From an uncultured Flavihumibacter sp. (GTDB taxonomy: Bacteria; Bacteroidota; Bacteroidia; Chitinophagales; Chitinophagaceae): a DNA stretch of 64,000 bases. The stretch lies in NCBI GenBank assembly GCA_902168225.1, contig CABHOW010000106.1, positions 61,081-125,080 on the forward strand, read 5' to 3'. The stretch's first letter is position 1. Each line of letters opens with the position of its first letter. Positions 42,049 to 50,854 of the stretch are shown one piece after another. A program made the position numbers and the translations under genes. The notes under the pieces are model-generated. The model had not been told where the DNA came from, made no database searches, and worked only from the letters and a program-made list of their open reading frames with translations.

Positions 42049-42648
42049 TTACTTTTTCGGCTGCCTATATTGATTAGCGCGTATATTTTCTGCTGCTTTT
42101 TCAACCGTTTCTAAAATCCTTTTTTCACGTGTACCGGGTGTTTTAGCATTGTTGATCCATTCATAAATACTCTTTTTTGTAGAGGGGGGAAATGCATTAA
42201 AAAACTGCTTGGCCATTTTATTTTTCTCTAAGGCTTTTGAAAGATCTTTGGGCATTTCTAAAGCCGATATTTTGTCGAGTGCAGTCCAGGTTCCTGTTTT
42301 CTTTGCGAGTTCAATCATAGCCAAACCGGCAGGTGCTATTTTATTAGCAGCTAATAATTTTTCTATCTTTTTTTTGTTAACGGTACTCCAATTGCTAGCA
42401 GGCTTTCTTTGGGAGAAAAATTGATAATAGCTTTCTTCATCCCGCTTATTGGGTTTACTATCTATCCAGCCAAAACAAAGAGCTTCATCTACTGCTTCGG
42501 GATAATATACACTGGGTATCCCCGACTCTTTTTTATAAATGATTAGCCATACTGCTTTTTCTTTGGCATGATTTTTATTAAGCCATTTCCGCCAGGCTTG
42601 TTGATTTTTTGCGTAAAAGGTAGGGATGCCTTTGTAGACTTCATTCAT
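42049..42648 (-). CDS. YdeI/OmdA family protein
   Basis: The 199-residue protein fits the YdeI-type family. The N-terminal part reads WRKWLNKNHAKEKAVWLIIYKK, followed by the conserved DEALCFGWIDSKP and a helical Lys-rich C-terminal domain (WINNAKTPGTREKRILETVEKA) like the OmdA 'bacteriocin-protection' domain. Members have been linked to resistance to cationic peptides, but the mechanism is unknown. It lies between the RlpA-like gene and gcvT, all on the minus strand. No link to the bacteriocin-like cassette some 20 kb away is shown. Confidence 0.8.
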   Translation of the reverse strand: MNEVYKGIPTFYAKNQQAWRKWLNKNHAKEKAVWLIIYKKESGIPSVYYPEAVDEALCFGWIDSKPNKRDEESYYQFFSQRKPASNWSTVNKKKIEKLLAANKIAPAGLAMIELAKKTGTWTALDKISALEMPKDLSKALEKNKMAKQFFNAFPPSTKKSIYEWINNAKTPGTREKRILETVEKAAENIRANQYRQPKK

Positions 42649-42700
42649 ATACTAAAGTTAGTAAACTGTAATCTATAGTATACCGTCTTCGGTCTCCGGT

Positions 42701-43789
42701 CTATTGTCCAAACGGCAACTTAACCACTTTAGCTTTCACTAGGGAATTGCGGATATCTATATAAATTTCGCTGTCGATAGCAGCGTGTGATGTTGCAACA
42801 TAGCCCAAGCCAATAGCTTTTGATAAGGAAGGCGATTGGGTACCGCTTGTTACTTTGCCGATAGCATTACCCGTAGCGTCTTTAATGATATAATCGTGCC
42901 TCGGAATACCACGGTCTATCATTTCAAAACCTACCAGTTTTCTGGTAATACCTGCTACTTTTTGTGCAGCAATAATTTCTTTGGCAGTAAAATCTTTACT
43001 GAATTTAGTAATCCAGCCTAATCCTGCTTCCAGTGGCGAAGTGGTATCATCAATATCATTGCCATATAAGCAATATCCCATTTCTAAACGAAGTGTATCG
43101 CGAGCACCCAAACCTATTGGTTTAATGCCGGCTTCTTTGCCGGCTTCAAAAATTGCATCCCATATTTTATCGGCGGCACCATCGTTATCCTCAAAATATA
43201 TCTCTATTCCACCGGATCCGGTATAACCGGTAGCACTTACTAAAACATTTTCAACCCCTGCAAAAACACCTTTTACAAAAGTGTAGTATTTGAGGTTCAT
43301 GATATCCATATCAGTGAGCGGCTGTAATATTTTGGTAGCATTGGGCCCTTGAATAGCGAGTAAACAGGTTTTATCGCTGATATTATGCATTTCTACATGG
43401 TTGGTATTTCTTGCGCTAATCCAGTTCCAATCTTTTTCAATATTAGAAGCGTTCACAACCAGCATATATACTTTATTTTGCTCAACACAGTATACGATCA
43501 GATCGTCTACTATGCCACCCGTTTCATTGGGCAAACAACTGTACTGTGCTTGTCCGTTTACAAGCTTGGCCGCATCATTAGAAGTAACGCGTTGAATAAG
43601 ATCTAAGGCATGTTCACCTTTAAGGATAAACTCACCCATATGGCTCACATCAAAGACACCTGCATTTTTGCGAACGGCCGCATGCTCATCATTGATACCC
43701 GTATAACTAATAGGCATATTATAACCGGCGAATTCAGCCATTTTTGCTCCTAAAGCAATATGTTTCTGTGTAAACGGGGTATTTTTCAT
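42701..43789 (-). CDS. gcvT: Glycine cleavage system T protein (aminomethyltransferase)
   Basis: The 362-residue enzyme releases ammonia from the aminomethyl-lipoyl H protein and forms methylene-tetrahydrofolate. Typical blocks are [27 protein letters not shown] (with the catalytic-region Asp-Val-Ser-His), [32 protein letters not shown] and [14 protein letters not shown]. The ATG three codons downstream of the first possible start was chosen because a promoter box lies just in front. Other glycine-cleavage genes are not in the window. Confidence 0.95.
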   Translation of the reverse strand: MKNTPFTQKHIALGAKMAEFAGYNMPISYTGINDEHAAVRKNAGVFDVSHMGEFILKGEHALDLIQRVTSNDAAKLVNGQAQYSCLPNETGGIVDDLIVYCVEQNKVYMLVVNASNIEKDWNWISARNTNHVEMHNISDKTCLLAIQGPNATKILQPLTDMDIMNLKYYTFVKGVFAGVENVLVSATGYTGSGGIEIYFEDNDGAADKIWDAIFEAGKEAGIKPIGLGARDTLRLEMGYCLYGNDIDDTTSPLEAGLGWITKFSKDFTAKEIIAAQKVAGITRKLVGFEMIDRGIPRHDYIIKDATGNAIGKVTSGTQSPSLSKAIGLGYVATSHAAIDSEIYIDIRNSLVKAKVVKLPFGQ

Positions 43790-43806
43790 ATTTGGCAATT
43801 GAGTCG

Positions 43807-43814
43807 CAAAAATA
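43807..43814 (-). promoter_or_regulatory. Bacteroidota -7 box (TATTTTTG) of gcvT
   Basis: An exact TAnnTTTG match on the minus strand. The predicted start near 43800 gives an ~11-nt leader to the gcvT ATG at 43789. A TTG sits about 15 nt upstream, slightly closer than usual for the -33 element. Confidence 0.6.
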
Positions 43815-43838
43815 CAGGAATTAAGGGTTCAATAAGTA

Positions 43839-43868
43839 GAGCCCCACACGCCGGGGCGCGCAGGGCTC
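43839..43868 (-). terminator. GC-rich hairpin after the PspC-type gene
   Basis: GAGCCC (43839-43844) pairs with GGGCTC (43863-43868) around a GC-rich loop region that can itself fold (CGCCGGGGCG). It lies 22 bp past the stop of the leftward PspC gene and ahead of the gcvT promoter. No proper T run follows, so termination efficiency is uncertain. Confidence 0.45.
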
Positions 43869-43890
43869 CATTTTCCAACCTGAACCGAGT

Positions 43891-46086
43891 TTATGCTCCT
43901 AATTGCAATAAAGAAAACATGCCTAACTCTCCCATCAATTCATTTTTTGGTTCTACTTCTTTTACTTTTAGAACAGGCTTCACTTCTTGTTGATTTTGAG
44001 AAATAGCTTTTTGATATTTATATTTCACAGTATCGGGAGCTTTTTCCAATTCTTTCTTCAACTCTTCTGTTTCTTTTTGTTTACGTTCTAATTCTTTCTT
44101 CAACTCTTCTTTACTACGTTTATAATTTTCAATGGCATCATCACTATTGTTATCATCTGAACGTTTATCAATTCTTTCTCTGCCGGAAGGCGTCATAATA
44201 TACTCTGTGTTAGAGCTCCAGTTACCATCTCCATTATCCCACTCATTATCCCAATCAAAACTATCATTACCTTTTTTGAAGTGCATCCATTTTAAGCGGC
44301 GAGATACTTCTTCATCAATCTCAATTTTCTTGCCTACCGGTACTTGTACAGTTACAATAACACTTTGATTGCGAAACTTGGTTCCTTTTTTTAGGTTGAA
44401 GCCACGATTCAATATCAACACACTATCCATTTGTGTTAAGCCATAATGTATTTCATTGATATTGGCAAGTGCTACATTTTCGTCTCTGCCATTACTCATT
44501 TTGGTATAATATACATGGTACAGAGAATCCTGACTTTTCGCGATACGTAGGCTTACATTATTGAGGATGATACTATCTCCATCATAACCGAGGAATCCAT
44601 CGAGATGAAGCCATTTACCAATTACACGTACTCTTGAATCTTCTACTTTGATAATTAGTTTTTTACTCTTGGGTTGTTGAATAGCGATATCTTTTTTCTC
44701 TTTTGCACGGGCATCGAAATCCTGTGTAATAAGGGCAGCTAAGAAAACCGCGCTTATGATTCCTAAGGTCCATAATCCCCCAAAAGCGAGACCTAAATAC
44801 CTGCTACCTGCTTTTGCACCGATGATTCTGCGGATCAGCCACACGAGTATGCCAATTACAGGTACTAATAAGAAAAGAAGTATTGTTGACCATGCCAGGA
44901 AGTTTTGCCAAAAGCCGTCAAGGAAAAAATCTTTTAAAGGGAATGCCGCAACCCCAGCCGTCATCATAGCCATCAATGCAACAAAAAGTGCGAAAGCGAT
45001 AACTCCGGCTACAAAGAGGAAGAATGCTTTGAACAGCGTAGCGATAATATTCCCAATTCTATTAGCACTGGTTCTGCTTGCGTTTGCTGCCTCTTTACCA
45101 AATTGTTTACTTTTTTGGCTTACCGTGCTGCCGAACTCATTACCAAATTCTTTGGCTTTTTCGGAGAATTCGGTACCCCATTTTTCGGCTCTGGTTTTAA
45201 AACCTTCCAGATCTTCTTGAATGGTATTTTTAATTGTATTTAAGTCTACTTTCTCCCCACGCATTTCTAGTTTTTCGGAAGCACTTTTAGCTTCCGGAAT
45301 CACAGCCCAAAGTATGGCATAGGTTACAAATAAAGTACCGCCGAAAGAGCCAAAGAGGAAGCTGGGAAATGGATCGAAGTCGAACCAAAAAGCGGAGCGG
45401 AAAATATTGGTTATGATACCTATTACCAGTGGCATGGCAAATATGAGTCGGGGTATCCAGATAGCGATATCAAAATAAGTGGCAATACCGCTGGCTACAC
45501 CGGCTATCACTTTTTCTTCGGGGTTTCTATATAACCTTTTTGAAGAAGTGATATGTTCCAGTGATTTTGAAGGGAGAATAATCCATAACAAAATATATAA
45601 TAAGATACCTGTGCCGGCACCGAAAGTAATAAGCGCAAACACTAAACGTACAATAGTAGGGTCTACACGCAAGTAACTCGCTAAGCCACTACAAACCCCA
45701 CCCAGTATTTTATCGTTTTGATCTCTGTATAAGCGACCGCGAGGAGCTTCTTCATACTGCGTACGTTGATTGCTGTTTTGTTGTTGGTCGTTACTACCGA
45801 GCTGAGACTTTACTTTACTTTCTTCACCCTCAAAATCTTCAGGGCGCCCCATACTGGCTATTATTTTATTGACGTCTTCATCGGTAATGCAGGTGCTGCC
45901 TTTCTTAAGTGTTTCACCAAAAAGCTCAGCAATACGGCCCTCAATATCATTGATGATTTCATCTCTTCCTTCTTCATTGGCGAAGAAACGACGGAGGCTT
46001 TCTACATACTGCTTCAGTACGTCGTAGGCAGATTCCTCTATGGGAATCACCCTGCCCTGGAAGTTTATGTTTATTACCTTTTTCAT
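43891..46086 (-). CDS. Large membrane protein with two PspC domains
   Basis: The 731-residue protein has four visible parts. (1) A soluble N-terminal region of ~100 residues (INFQGRVIPIEESAYDVLKQ, then a helical acidic part). (2) Two PspC units: RLYRDQNDKILGGVCSGLASYL at about residue 117 and KRLYRNPEEKVIAGVASGIA at about 182. (3) A membrane region with several helices (to about residue 460), interrupted by a Lys/Glu-rich helix (near 275-330). (4) A beta-rich domain and a charged coiled coil (KRSKEELKKELERKQKETEE). PspC proteins sense envelope stress; this long form is widespread in Bacteroidota, usually beside a PadR regulator, as here. Confidence 0.85.
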   Translation of the reverse strand: MKKVININFQGRVIPIEESAYDVLKQYVESLRRFFANEEGRDEIINDIEGRIAELFGETLKKGSTCITDEDVNKIIASMGRPEDFEGEESKVKSQLGSNDQQQNSNQRTQYEEAPRGRLYRDQNDKILGGVCSGLASYLRVDPTIVRLVFALITFGAGTGILLYILLWIILPSKSLEHITSSKRLYRNPEEKVIAGVASGIATYFDIAIWIPRLIFAMPLVIGIITNIFRSAFWFDFDPFPSFLFGSFGGTLFVTYAILWAVIPEAKSASEKLEMRGEKVDLNTIKNTIQEDLEGFKTRAEKWGTEFSEKAKEFGNEFGSTVSQKSKQFGKEAANASRTSANRIGNIIATLFKAFFLFVAGVIAFALFVALMAMMTAGVAAFPLKDFFLDGFWQNFLAWSTILLFLLVPVIGILVWLIRRIIGAKAGSRYLGLAFGGLWTLGIISAVFLAALITQDFDARAKEKKDIAIQQPKSKKLIIKVEDSRVRVIGKWLHLDGFLGYDGDSIILNNVSLRIAKSQDSLYHVYYTKMSNGRDENVALANINEIHYGLTQMDSVLILNRGFNLKKGTKFRNQSVIVTVQVPVGKKIEIDEEVSRRLKWMHFKKGNDSFDWDNEWDNGDGNWSSNTEYIMTPSGRERIDKRSDDNNSDDAIENYKRSKEELKKELERKQKETEELKKELEKAPDTVKYKYQKAISQNQQEVKPVLKVKEVEPKNELMGELGMFSLLQLGA

Positions 46087-46093
46087 GAGTTGA

Positions 46094-46471
46094 TTAGTTT
46101 TCTTGGTTTAGGTTGGTTTGGTTGTTTTCTGTTTCTGTGGATGTTTGGGGCTGGGTAAGCACATGTACGGCATCTGCTAATTCTTGCCAGGTTCTTTCTA
46201 ATTCCTGGTAAAAGGTTAACCCTTTATCCGTCATCACAAAATATTTTCGGGGGGGGCCGCTATTGCTTTCTACCCATCGGTAAGTTAGTAACTCTGCGTT
46301 TTTTAAACGTGTTAATAATGGATAGAGTGTGCCTTCCAAAATGTGAAGGTTAGCGGCTTTCATTCTTTCCACCAAATCACTCGGGTAAACTTCTCCCTGG
46401 CGAATGATGGAGAGAATACAAAACTCCAGCACCCCTTTGCGCATTTGGCTTTGTGTATTCTGAATATCCAT
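46094..46471 (-). CDS. PadR family transcriptional regulator
   Basis: The 125-residue protein is a winged-helix PadR repressor: MRKGVLEFCILSIIRQGEVY, then YPSDLVERMKAANLHILEGTLYPLLTRLKNAELLTY and the wing SGPPRKYFVMTDKG. The Gln/Asn/Thr-rich C-terminal tail is low in complexity and not part of the fold. It sits 7 bp upstream of the PspC gene and is surely cotranscribed. It probably represses its own promoter, where an inverted repeat covers the -33 element. Confidence 0.9.
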   Translation of the reverse strand: MDIQNTQSQMRKGVLEFCILSIIRQGEVYPSDLVERMKAANLHILEGTLYPLLTRLKNAELLTYRWVESNSGPPRKYFVMTDKGLTFYQELERTWQELADAVHVLTQPQTSTETENNQTNLNQEN

Positions 46472-46502
46472 AACATTTGTTTGTTTAGTGAATAGAGATT
46501 GA

Positions 46503-46607
46503 TTAGATCAAATTTCTTCTTGGCATTCTTACCCGGCGCATGCGCTCCAAATTCCAGAAATCTACTAAACCGAAAACTGGTTTGTGGGTGTTTACTGTGT
46601 TGTTCAT
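46503..46607 (-). CDS. Small ORF in the padR leader (34 aa)
   Basis: A complete ATG-to-TAA frame of 34 codons, too short for ordinary gene calling. The product has an Asn/Thr N-terminus, a hydrophobic centre (VFGLVDFWNLE) and a strongly basic end with six Arg (RMRRVRMPRRN). It begins about 34 nt after the predicted transcription start, behind an A-rich leader (aaaacataaaaca) of the kind that Bacteroidota use in place of Shine-Dalgarno sequences. It ends 31 bp before padR. It could be a small protein or a regulatory leader peptide. There is no homology evidence. Confidence 0.5.
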   Translation of the reverse strand: MNNTVNTHKPVFGLVDFWNLERMRRVRMPRRNLI

Positions 46608-46647
46608 TGTTTTATGTTTTAATTGTTTTAGAATCACATTGACAACA

Positions 46648-46688
46648 CAAAGATGGGGAATATTTTAGTACTATGCAACACACAGTAC
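46648..46688 (-). promoter_or_regulatory. Promoter and operator of the padR-pspC operon
   Basis: On the minus strand a TTG (46676-46678) and CATCTTTG (46648-46655, 7/8 of TAnnTTTG) are separated by 20 nt, a good Bacteroidota promoter. GTACT (46668-46672) and AGTAC (46684-46688) form a perfect inverted repeat that brackets the -33 element. A repressor bound there would block RNA polymerase; PadR is the natural candidate. Confidence 0.5.
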
Positions 46689-46909
46689 CTGTTTTTTTTC
46701 AGTAATAGGCAGGAATAAGATGCATGTATTACATAAGTAACTGAATAACAATCCGTTATGATTTTTTGAAAAAAAGTAAATATGATGAACGGTTTTATAA
46801 AGGGATGGAAGGTTTGAGCTAAAAGCGATAAGGGAAATAGGTAGAGTAAGTAAACTAGGTAACTAAGTAGGATAAGTAAACTATGTATTATAAGGGTACA
46901 AGTATATGG
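46689..46909. other. Spacer without a recognised gene
   Basis: About 220 bp behind the M16 genes and ahead of the padR promoter. There is no credible ORF or RNA. From about 46840 it becomes word-like: taagtaaacta occurs at 46847 and again at 46873, with ggtaac/ctaagtagg between. Confidence 0.45.
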
Positions 46910-46969
46910 CTCACAGACTTACCGACTTTTCATCGGACTCTCTGACTTTCCTTCGGACTCTCCGACTTT
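46910..46969 (-). repeat. Three tandem 20-bp units at the 3' end of an M16 peptidase gene
   Basis: Three consecutive 20-nt units read on the plus strand: ctcacagacttaccgacttt, tcatcggactctctgacttt, ccttcggactctccgacttt. Units 2 and 3 differ at 4 positions; unit 1 is more diverged. Each contains a small dyad such as TCGGA-CTC-TCCGA. The last unit runs into the stop codon of the leftward M16 gene, so the repeat lies in the 3' untranslated region. Confidence 0.8.
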
Positions 46970-48248
46970 ACACTACCACCAATTCATAAAACGCCTCAGG
47001 CTGTAAATATTTCTTTGCTAACGCTTGTAATTCTTCTGCGTTAGTAGTTCTGATATTGTAAATGCTATTATAAAAATAGTTTTCATCGATACCGTTGAGG
47101 ATATAATTTTTCCAACGAGCAATGAGTTGAAAGGGCCCATCTAAATCACCCAATATACCTCCGATCATATGATTACGAACTAAATGTAATTCTTCCTCAT
47201 CAATAGGTTCAACACAAAGTTTTTTCATTTCTTTATATACTTCTTCAATCGTTGCTTCACAAACATCTCTACCTGCCTCGGTACTGATCATCCATGAAGT
47301 TTCTCTTATATGATTTTGTATAAAACTATGAATACCATAAGTATAGCCTTTATCTTCCCGGATATTACTCATGAGGCGAGATCCAAAAAAACCACCAAAA
47401 ATATTGTTGAGTATATGTGCTTTCTGAAAATCGGGATGATGCCTGTTAGGGAATGGGCGCGCTAAACGGATGGCACCTTGTACACCATCGGGATCATTGA
47501 TGATTCTATACTTTTTATTTTCAGCGGATTGTATATTATACTGAATATTGGGTATGCTTCGTTGTTGAAGCGGAAGACTACCAAAATTATTTTCAAGTTG
47601 TTTATCAAGATCAACAGGTAATTTACCTGCTGCAAAAATGATGCACTTCCCTTCTTTATAAAATTTCTGAAAGAATTGCTCAAGAGCAGATCTTTCAATA
47701 GCATCATAATCAAGGGTACTGGTATACTTACCATAAGGGTGATATATGCCATAGATATATTCGTCTATCAAACGATTGGCAATGAAATCACATTTCTTCA
47801 AATTTACTTCAAGTCGTTGTTTTTGATTTTGTTTATAAATGCTTAATTCGGATTCCGGGAAAATAGATTCGGTAATAAGTTCCGTTACTACCGGTAACAG
47901 AACCGATATATGCTTGCTTAAACAATGCAAGGTGATGGTAGCTGTTTCATTATAACAACTTCTATTCAAATACGCACCATAGAATTCGAAATGCTCATTG
48001 ATTTGATATGCCGTTTTTTGTTTGGTACCATTTTTCAATAAAAAATTGGTAGTGGCGGCCACTATATTCTGTTGTTCATACCAATTGCCTGCATAAAAAA
48101 CCCATTCAATCATCACTACTTCCTGTATCCCTGCATCTAAACTATACACGGGCACCTGATTACTTAGTGTGAAGTGCTCGCAATTTTTTAGCTTCAACTC
48201 AAAATCTACGGCATCGGTAATAGAAGGTTGTACTTTTCTGTTGAGCAT
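46968..48248 (-). CDS. M16 family peptidase-like protein, inactive partner subunit
   Basis: The 426-residue protein has the insulinase/MPP fold (C-terminal block LMSNIREDKGYTYGIHSFIQ, then VRNHMIGGILGDLDGPF). At the place of the zinc motif HxxEH it has TTNFLLKN, so it cannot bind zinc. Such inactive chains pair with an active chain, like the alpha and beta subunits of mitochondrial processing peptidase. The active partner is the next gene upstream on the same strand, 9 bp away. No signal peptide is seen, so the pair is probably cytoplasmic. Confidence 0.88.
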   Translation of the reverse strand: MLNRKVQPSITDAVDFELKLKNCEHFTLSNQVPVYSLDAGIQEVVMIEWVFYAGNWYEQQNIVAATTNFLLKNGTKQKTAYQINEHFEFYGAYLNRSCYNETATITLHCLSKHISVLLPVVTELITESIFPESELSIYKQNQKQRLEVNLKKCDFIANRLIDEYIYGIYHPYGKYTSTLDYDAIERSALEQFFQKFYKEGKCIIFAAGKLPVDLDKQLENNFGSLPLQQRSIPNIQYNIQSAENKKYRIINDPDGVQGAIRLARPFPNRHHPDFQKAHILNNIFGGFFGSRLMSNIREDKGYTYGIHSFIQNHIRETSWMISTEAGRDVCEATIEEVYKEMKKLCVEPIDEEELHLVRNHMIGGILGDLDGPFQLIARWKNYILNGIDENYFYNSIYNIRTTNAEELQALAKKYLQPEAFYELVVV

Positions 48249-48257
48249 GAAGACTCC

Positions 48258-49493
48258 TTATTTCGCTTTATAATAAATAGTATTGCTATTCGATTCCCTG
48301 AAAATATCTTGACTGTAATGAAGCATATCTACTGCAGTAACGGCACGATATTTTTCTAATTCTGTATTCATAAGTGATGCATCGCCTAATAATTCATACA
48401 TGGCCAAACTATTAGCCCTACTCATTACACTCATATCTTCAAAGGCAATTACACTTTCTGTTTTGTGTTGTACTTTTAAAAGTTCATTATTGGATATTGC
48501 AGTTGTACAAATTTTTTCAATTTCTTCTCCCAGCGCTTTTTCAACCCGCTCAAAGCTTACCCCTTTTACTAATTTACCCTCAACCGCTAATAGCCCCGCA
48601 TCCATGCTCCCGAAATGATAGCAATCTAAATTGGAAAATAATTTTTGTTCTTTTACCAACGACTGATAAAGCCGTGAAGAACCCCCGCCTCCCAATATTT
48701 CACTGATTAAATCAGCAGCATAATATCCTTTATCTAAACGCCCATCCATATGCCAAGTTTTGATAAAAGCGTCTAATGGTACTTCCGCTTCAATCAATTC
48801 TTTACGTGCTTCTGTTTGTTTGGGTTCTTGTGGTATACACCTTATATATTTTTCTCCTGATGGGATGGGGCCAAACCATTTTTCGGCCAAATGCACTACT
48901 GCATCTGTAGTGATATTCCCCGCTACTACTAAAATAGCATTCGAAGGGGTATAGTGTTTTTTAAAAAAAGCTTTTACGTCATGTATAGTAGCATTCTCAA
49001 CATGACTTAACTCTTTCCCGATTGTCATCCATCTATAGGGGTGAACTTGATACGCTAAAGCACGCATTTTATGCCACACATCGCCATAAGGTTTGTTGAT
49101 ATAATGCTCTTTGAATTCTTCGCAAACTACTTTGCGTTGAACCGCTAAGCTCCGCTCACTAAATGCTAAGCTTAGCATTCTATCACTCTCGAGCCAAAAA
49201 GCCGTTTCAATATTAGCAGCCGGTAGTTGACAGTAATAGTTGGTTAGATCATTTGTGGTATAGGCGTTATTATCCCCGCCGGCTCTTTGTAAAGGTTCAT
49301 CATAATCAGGTATATTGATACTGCCCCCAAACATTAAATGTTCAAATAAATGAGCAAACCCCGTTTTAGCAGGATCCTCATCTCTGGCACCCACATCGTA
49401 CAAAACATTTACTACCGCCATAGGTGTAGCGGTATCTTCATGTACCAAAACGGTTAATCCATTATGTAGCTGAAAACGATTATACTGAATCAT
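48258..49493 (-). CDS. M16 family zinc metallopeptidase, active subunit
   Basis: The 411-residue protein carries the inverted zinc motif HLFEH in GFAHLFEHLMFGGS, with the third zinc-ligand Glu expected about 75 residues later, near the region RSLAVQRKVVCEEFKEHY. The start MIQYNRFQLHNGLTVLVHED is typical of bacterial M16B enzymes. It degrades peptides or processes precursors and very likely forms a heterodimer with the inactive chain encoded 9 bp downstream. No signal peptide is present. Confidence 0.92.
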   Translation of the reverse strand: MIQYNRFQLHNGLTVLVHEDTATPMAVVNVLYDVGARDEDPAKTGFAHLFEHLMFGGSINIPDYDEPLQRAGGDNNAYTTNDLTNYYCQLPAANIETAFWLESDRMLSLAFSERSLAVQRKVVCEEFKEHYINKPYGDVWHKMRALAYQVHPYRWMTIGKELSHVENATIHDVKAFFKKHYTPSNAILVVAGNITTDAVVHLAEKWFGPIPSGEKYIRCIPQEPKQTEARKELIEAEVPLDAFIKTWHMDGRLDKGYYAADLISEILGGGGSSRLYQSLVKEQKLFSNLDCYHFGSMDAGLLAVEGKLVKGVSFERVEKALGEEIEKICTTAISNNELLKVQHKTESVIAFEDMSVMSRANSLAMYELLGDASLMNTELEKYRAVTAVDMLHYSQDIFRESNSNTIYYKAK

Positions 49494-49549
49494 GATATAT
49501 TATCTCGACATGCAAAATAATTGATTTCAATAGAACTACCGAAAAACCA

Positions 49550-50737
49550 TTATCTACGAATATCTTTTACATCAAGCGTTAATACAATAGGGGTTTGCTG
49601 TCTAAAAACAACAACTTTTACTTTTCCGATGGCATTTTGGAAAATATTTTTATATGCCTGAATATTTTTCGAAAAATTAGTTTCTACAGAAAAAATAATA
49701 TCATCGGGTAAAAAACCTGCTTTTTCCCCGGGTGAATCTTTTATCACATCTATTACTCTGATTTCCCCATTAATTAAATAAATACCTAAGCCGGTATAAC
49801 TATAATCAAATGGTTCTTTAAAATGGGTATTCGGTTTGATGTGAATACTCTGTTCCGGATAATTGAGTACAACATTAAATCTTCTTAGTAAATCATTTCC
49901 CATGATACCTCCCAGCATTGGGTATTGCGTAACATTATATATGTCATCAAAAATATGTACCGGTACTTTCCTGAATTTGTAAGGGCCGATTTTAATAGAT
50001 TTAATAACAGTTATTTCCATTTTCCTTTTTCCGCCTAAACCTTCTGCTTGGGTAGGATAAAATTTTCTGGATAATTTAAATACCGAACTGTCTTCCGTAA
50101 AGTCTTTTGATAAAAGAAAACAAAGACCGGCACCTGTATCAAAAATAAATCTACTGGCAATAGATCTTGCATCCTCAATATTTGCAGCTTGCATAGGTAG
50201 GGTTGTGAAATTTGGTTTCATAAGATGCCCCCCTCTGTGATATCGGTAATTTCCGGGTGTATATACTTCAATAATTTTTTCATCGTAGTCGATCCTTACA
50301 ATATGTCTTCTAAAAAAACTATATCCGATAATGCCATCAATTTTTTGTCCGTATACGCTGGTTAATAACTCATAATCATTGATATGAAAATCCAAGTTTT
50401 GTGCCTTCATTCCGGGTAACCCCAAATCATGGTTATTTGTAAAATCAACATTTCTTATACCCCCTATTCCACGAATCGTTTTTTCGCTTTTAACAATCGA
50501 TAGATTCAGTCTTTTTACCGTGGCAGAGTCTAATGAAATTCCTCCACTACCCGTGTCTAATATAAAAAATAGAGAATCCGGAAATTGATCGAGCTGCGCT
50601 TTAATTACAATAATACCTCCGCTAAGCTGAGTAAAGGGGAAACTGGCAATTTTTTTCGATTCAGGAAGCACGAATTCTTCCTGTGCCAAAGCAAAGGAAA
50701 AAGAAAATAAAAAGAATAAGAGTAACCCCCTTTTCAT
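49550..50737 (-). CDS. Secreted aspartyl protease-like protein with PDZ domain
   Basis: The 395-residue protein has a signal peptide (ends ALAQ). It has two retropepsin-like halves, each with an Asp-Thr-Gly motif: ILDTGSGGISLD at about residue 58 and FDTGAGLCFLL at about residue 195. A PDZ domain follows at the C-terminus (about residues 300-380, IRVIDVIKDSPGEKAGFLPDDII). Two DTG motifs in one chain could form a pepsin-like active site without dimerisation. The PDZ would bind substrate ends. Family members are common in Bacteroidota and uncharacterised. It is 57 bp upstream of the M16 pair on the same strand. Confidence 0.85.
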   Translation of the reverse strand: MKRGLLLFFLFSFSFALAQEEFVLPESKKIASFPFTQLSGGIIVIKAQLDQFPDSLFFILDTGSGGISLDSATVKRLNLSIVKSEKTIRGIGGIRNVDFTNNHDLGLPGMKAQNLDFHINDYELLTSVYGQKIDGIIGYSFFRRHIVRIDYDEKIIEVYTPGNYRYHRGGHLMKPNFTTLPMQAANIEDARSIASRFIFDTGAGLCFLLSKDFTEDSSVFKLSRKFYPTQAEGLGGKRKMEITVIKSIKIGPYKFRKVPVHIFDDIYNVTQYPMLGGIMGNDLLRRFNVVLNYPEQSIHIKPNTHFKEPFDYSYTGLGIYLINGEIRVIDVIKDSPGEKAGFLPDDIIFSVETNFSKNIQAYKNIFQNAIGKVKVVVFRQQTPIVLTLDVKDIRR

Positions 50738-50797
50738 AGCAATCGTTTAGTAATAACAAGATAACCCCATTCCATGACAACATAATCCCTAATTAGG

Positions 50798-50829
50798 TTG
50801 CATTACAAACTATTCCCTTAGTACCTTTG
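50798..50829 (+). promoter_or_regulatory. Promoter of mqnC (TTG - 21 nt - TACCTTTG)
   Basis: TTG at 50798-50800 and an exact TAnnTTTG box at 50822-50829 with a 21-nt spacer. The predicted start near 50836 gives an ~19-nt leader to the ATG at 50855. Confidence 0.65.
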
Positions 50830-50854
50830 TTAAATAGTACAATAAGTAGTGAAA

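Noticed and set aside
42049..42648. YdeI/OmdA gene as part of the bacteriocin system
   Set aside because: The 'bacteriocin-protection' label belongs to the family name only. The gene is 20 kb away among housekeeping genes.
44756..45220. 154-residue plus-strand ORF
   Set aside because: Antisense to the PspC gene, whose membrane and PspC domains are clearly real. The product is an Ala/Lys/Pro-rich shadow.
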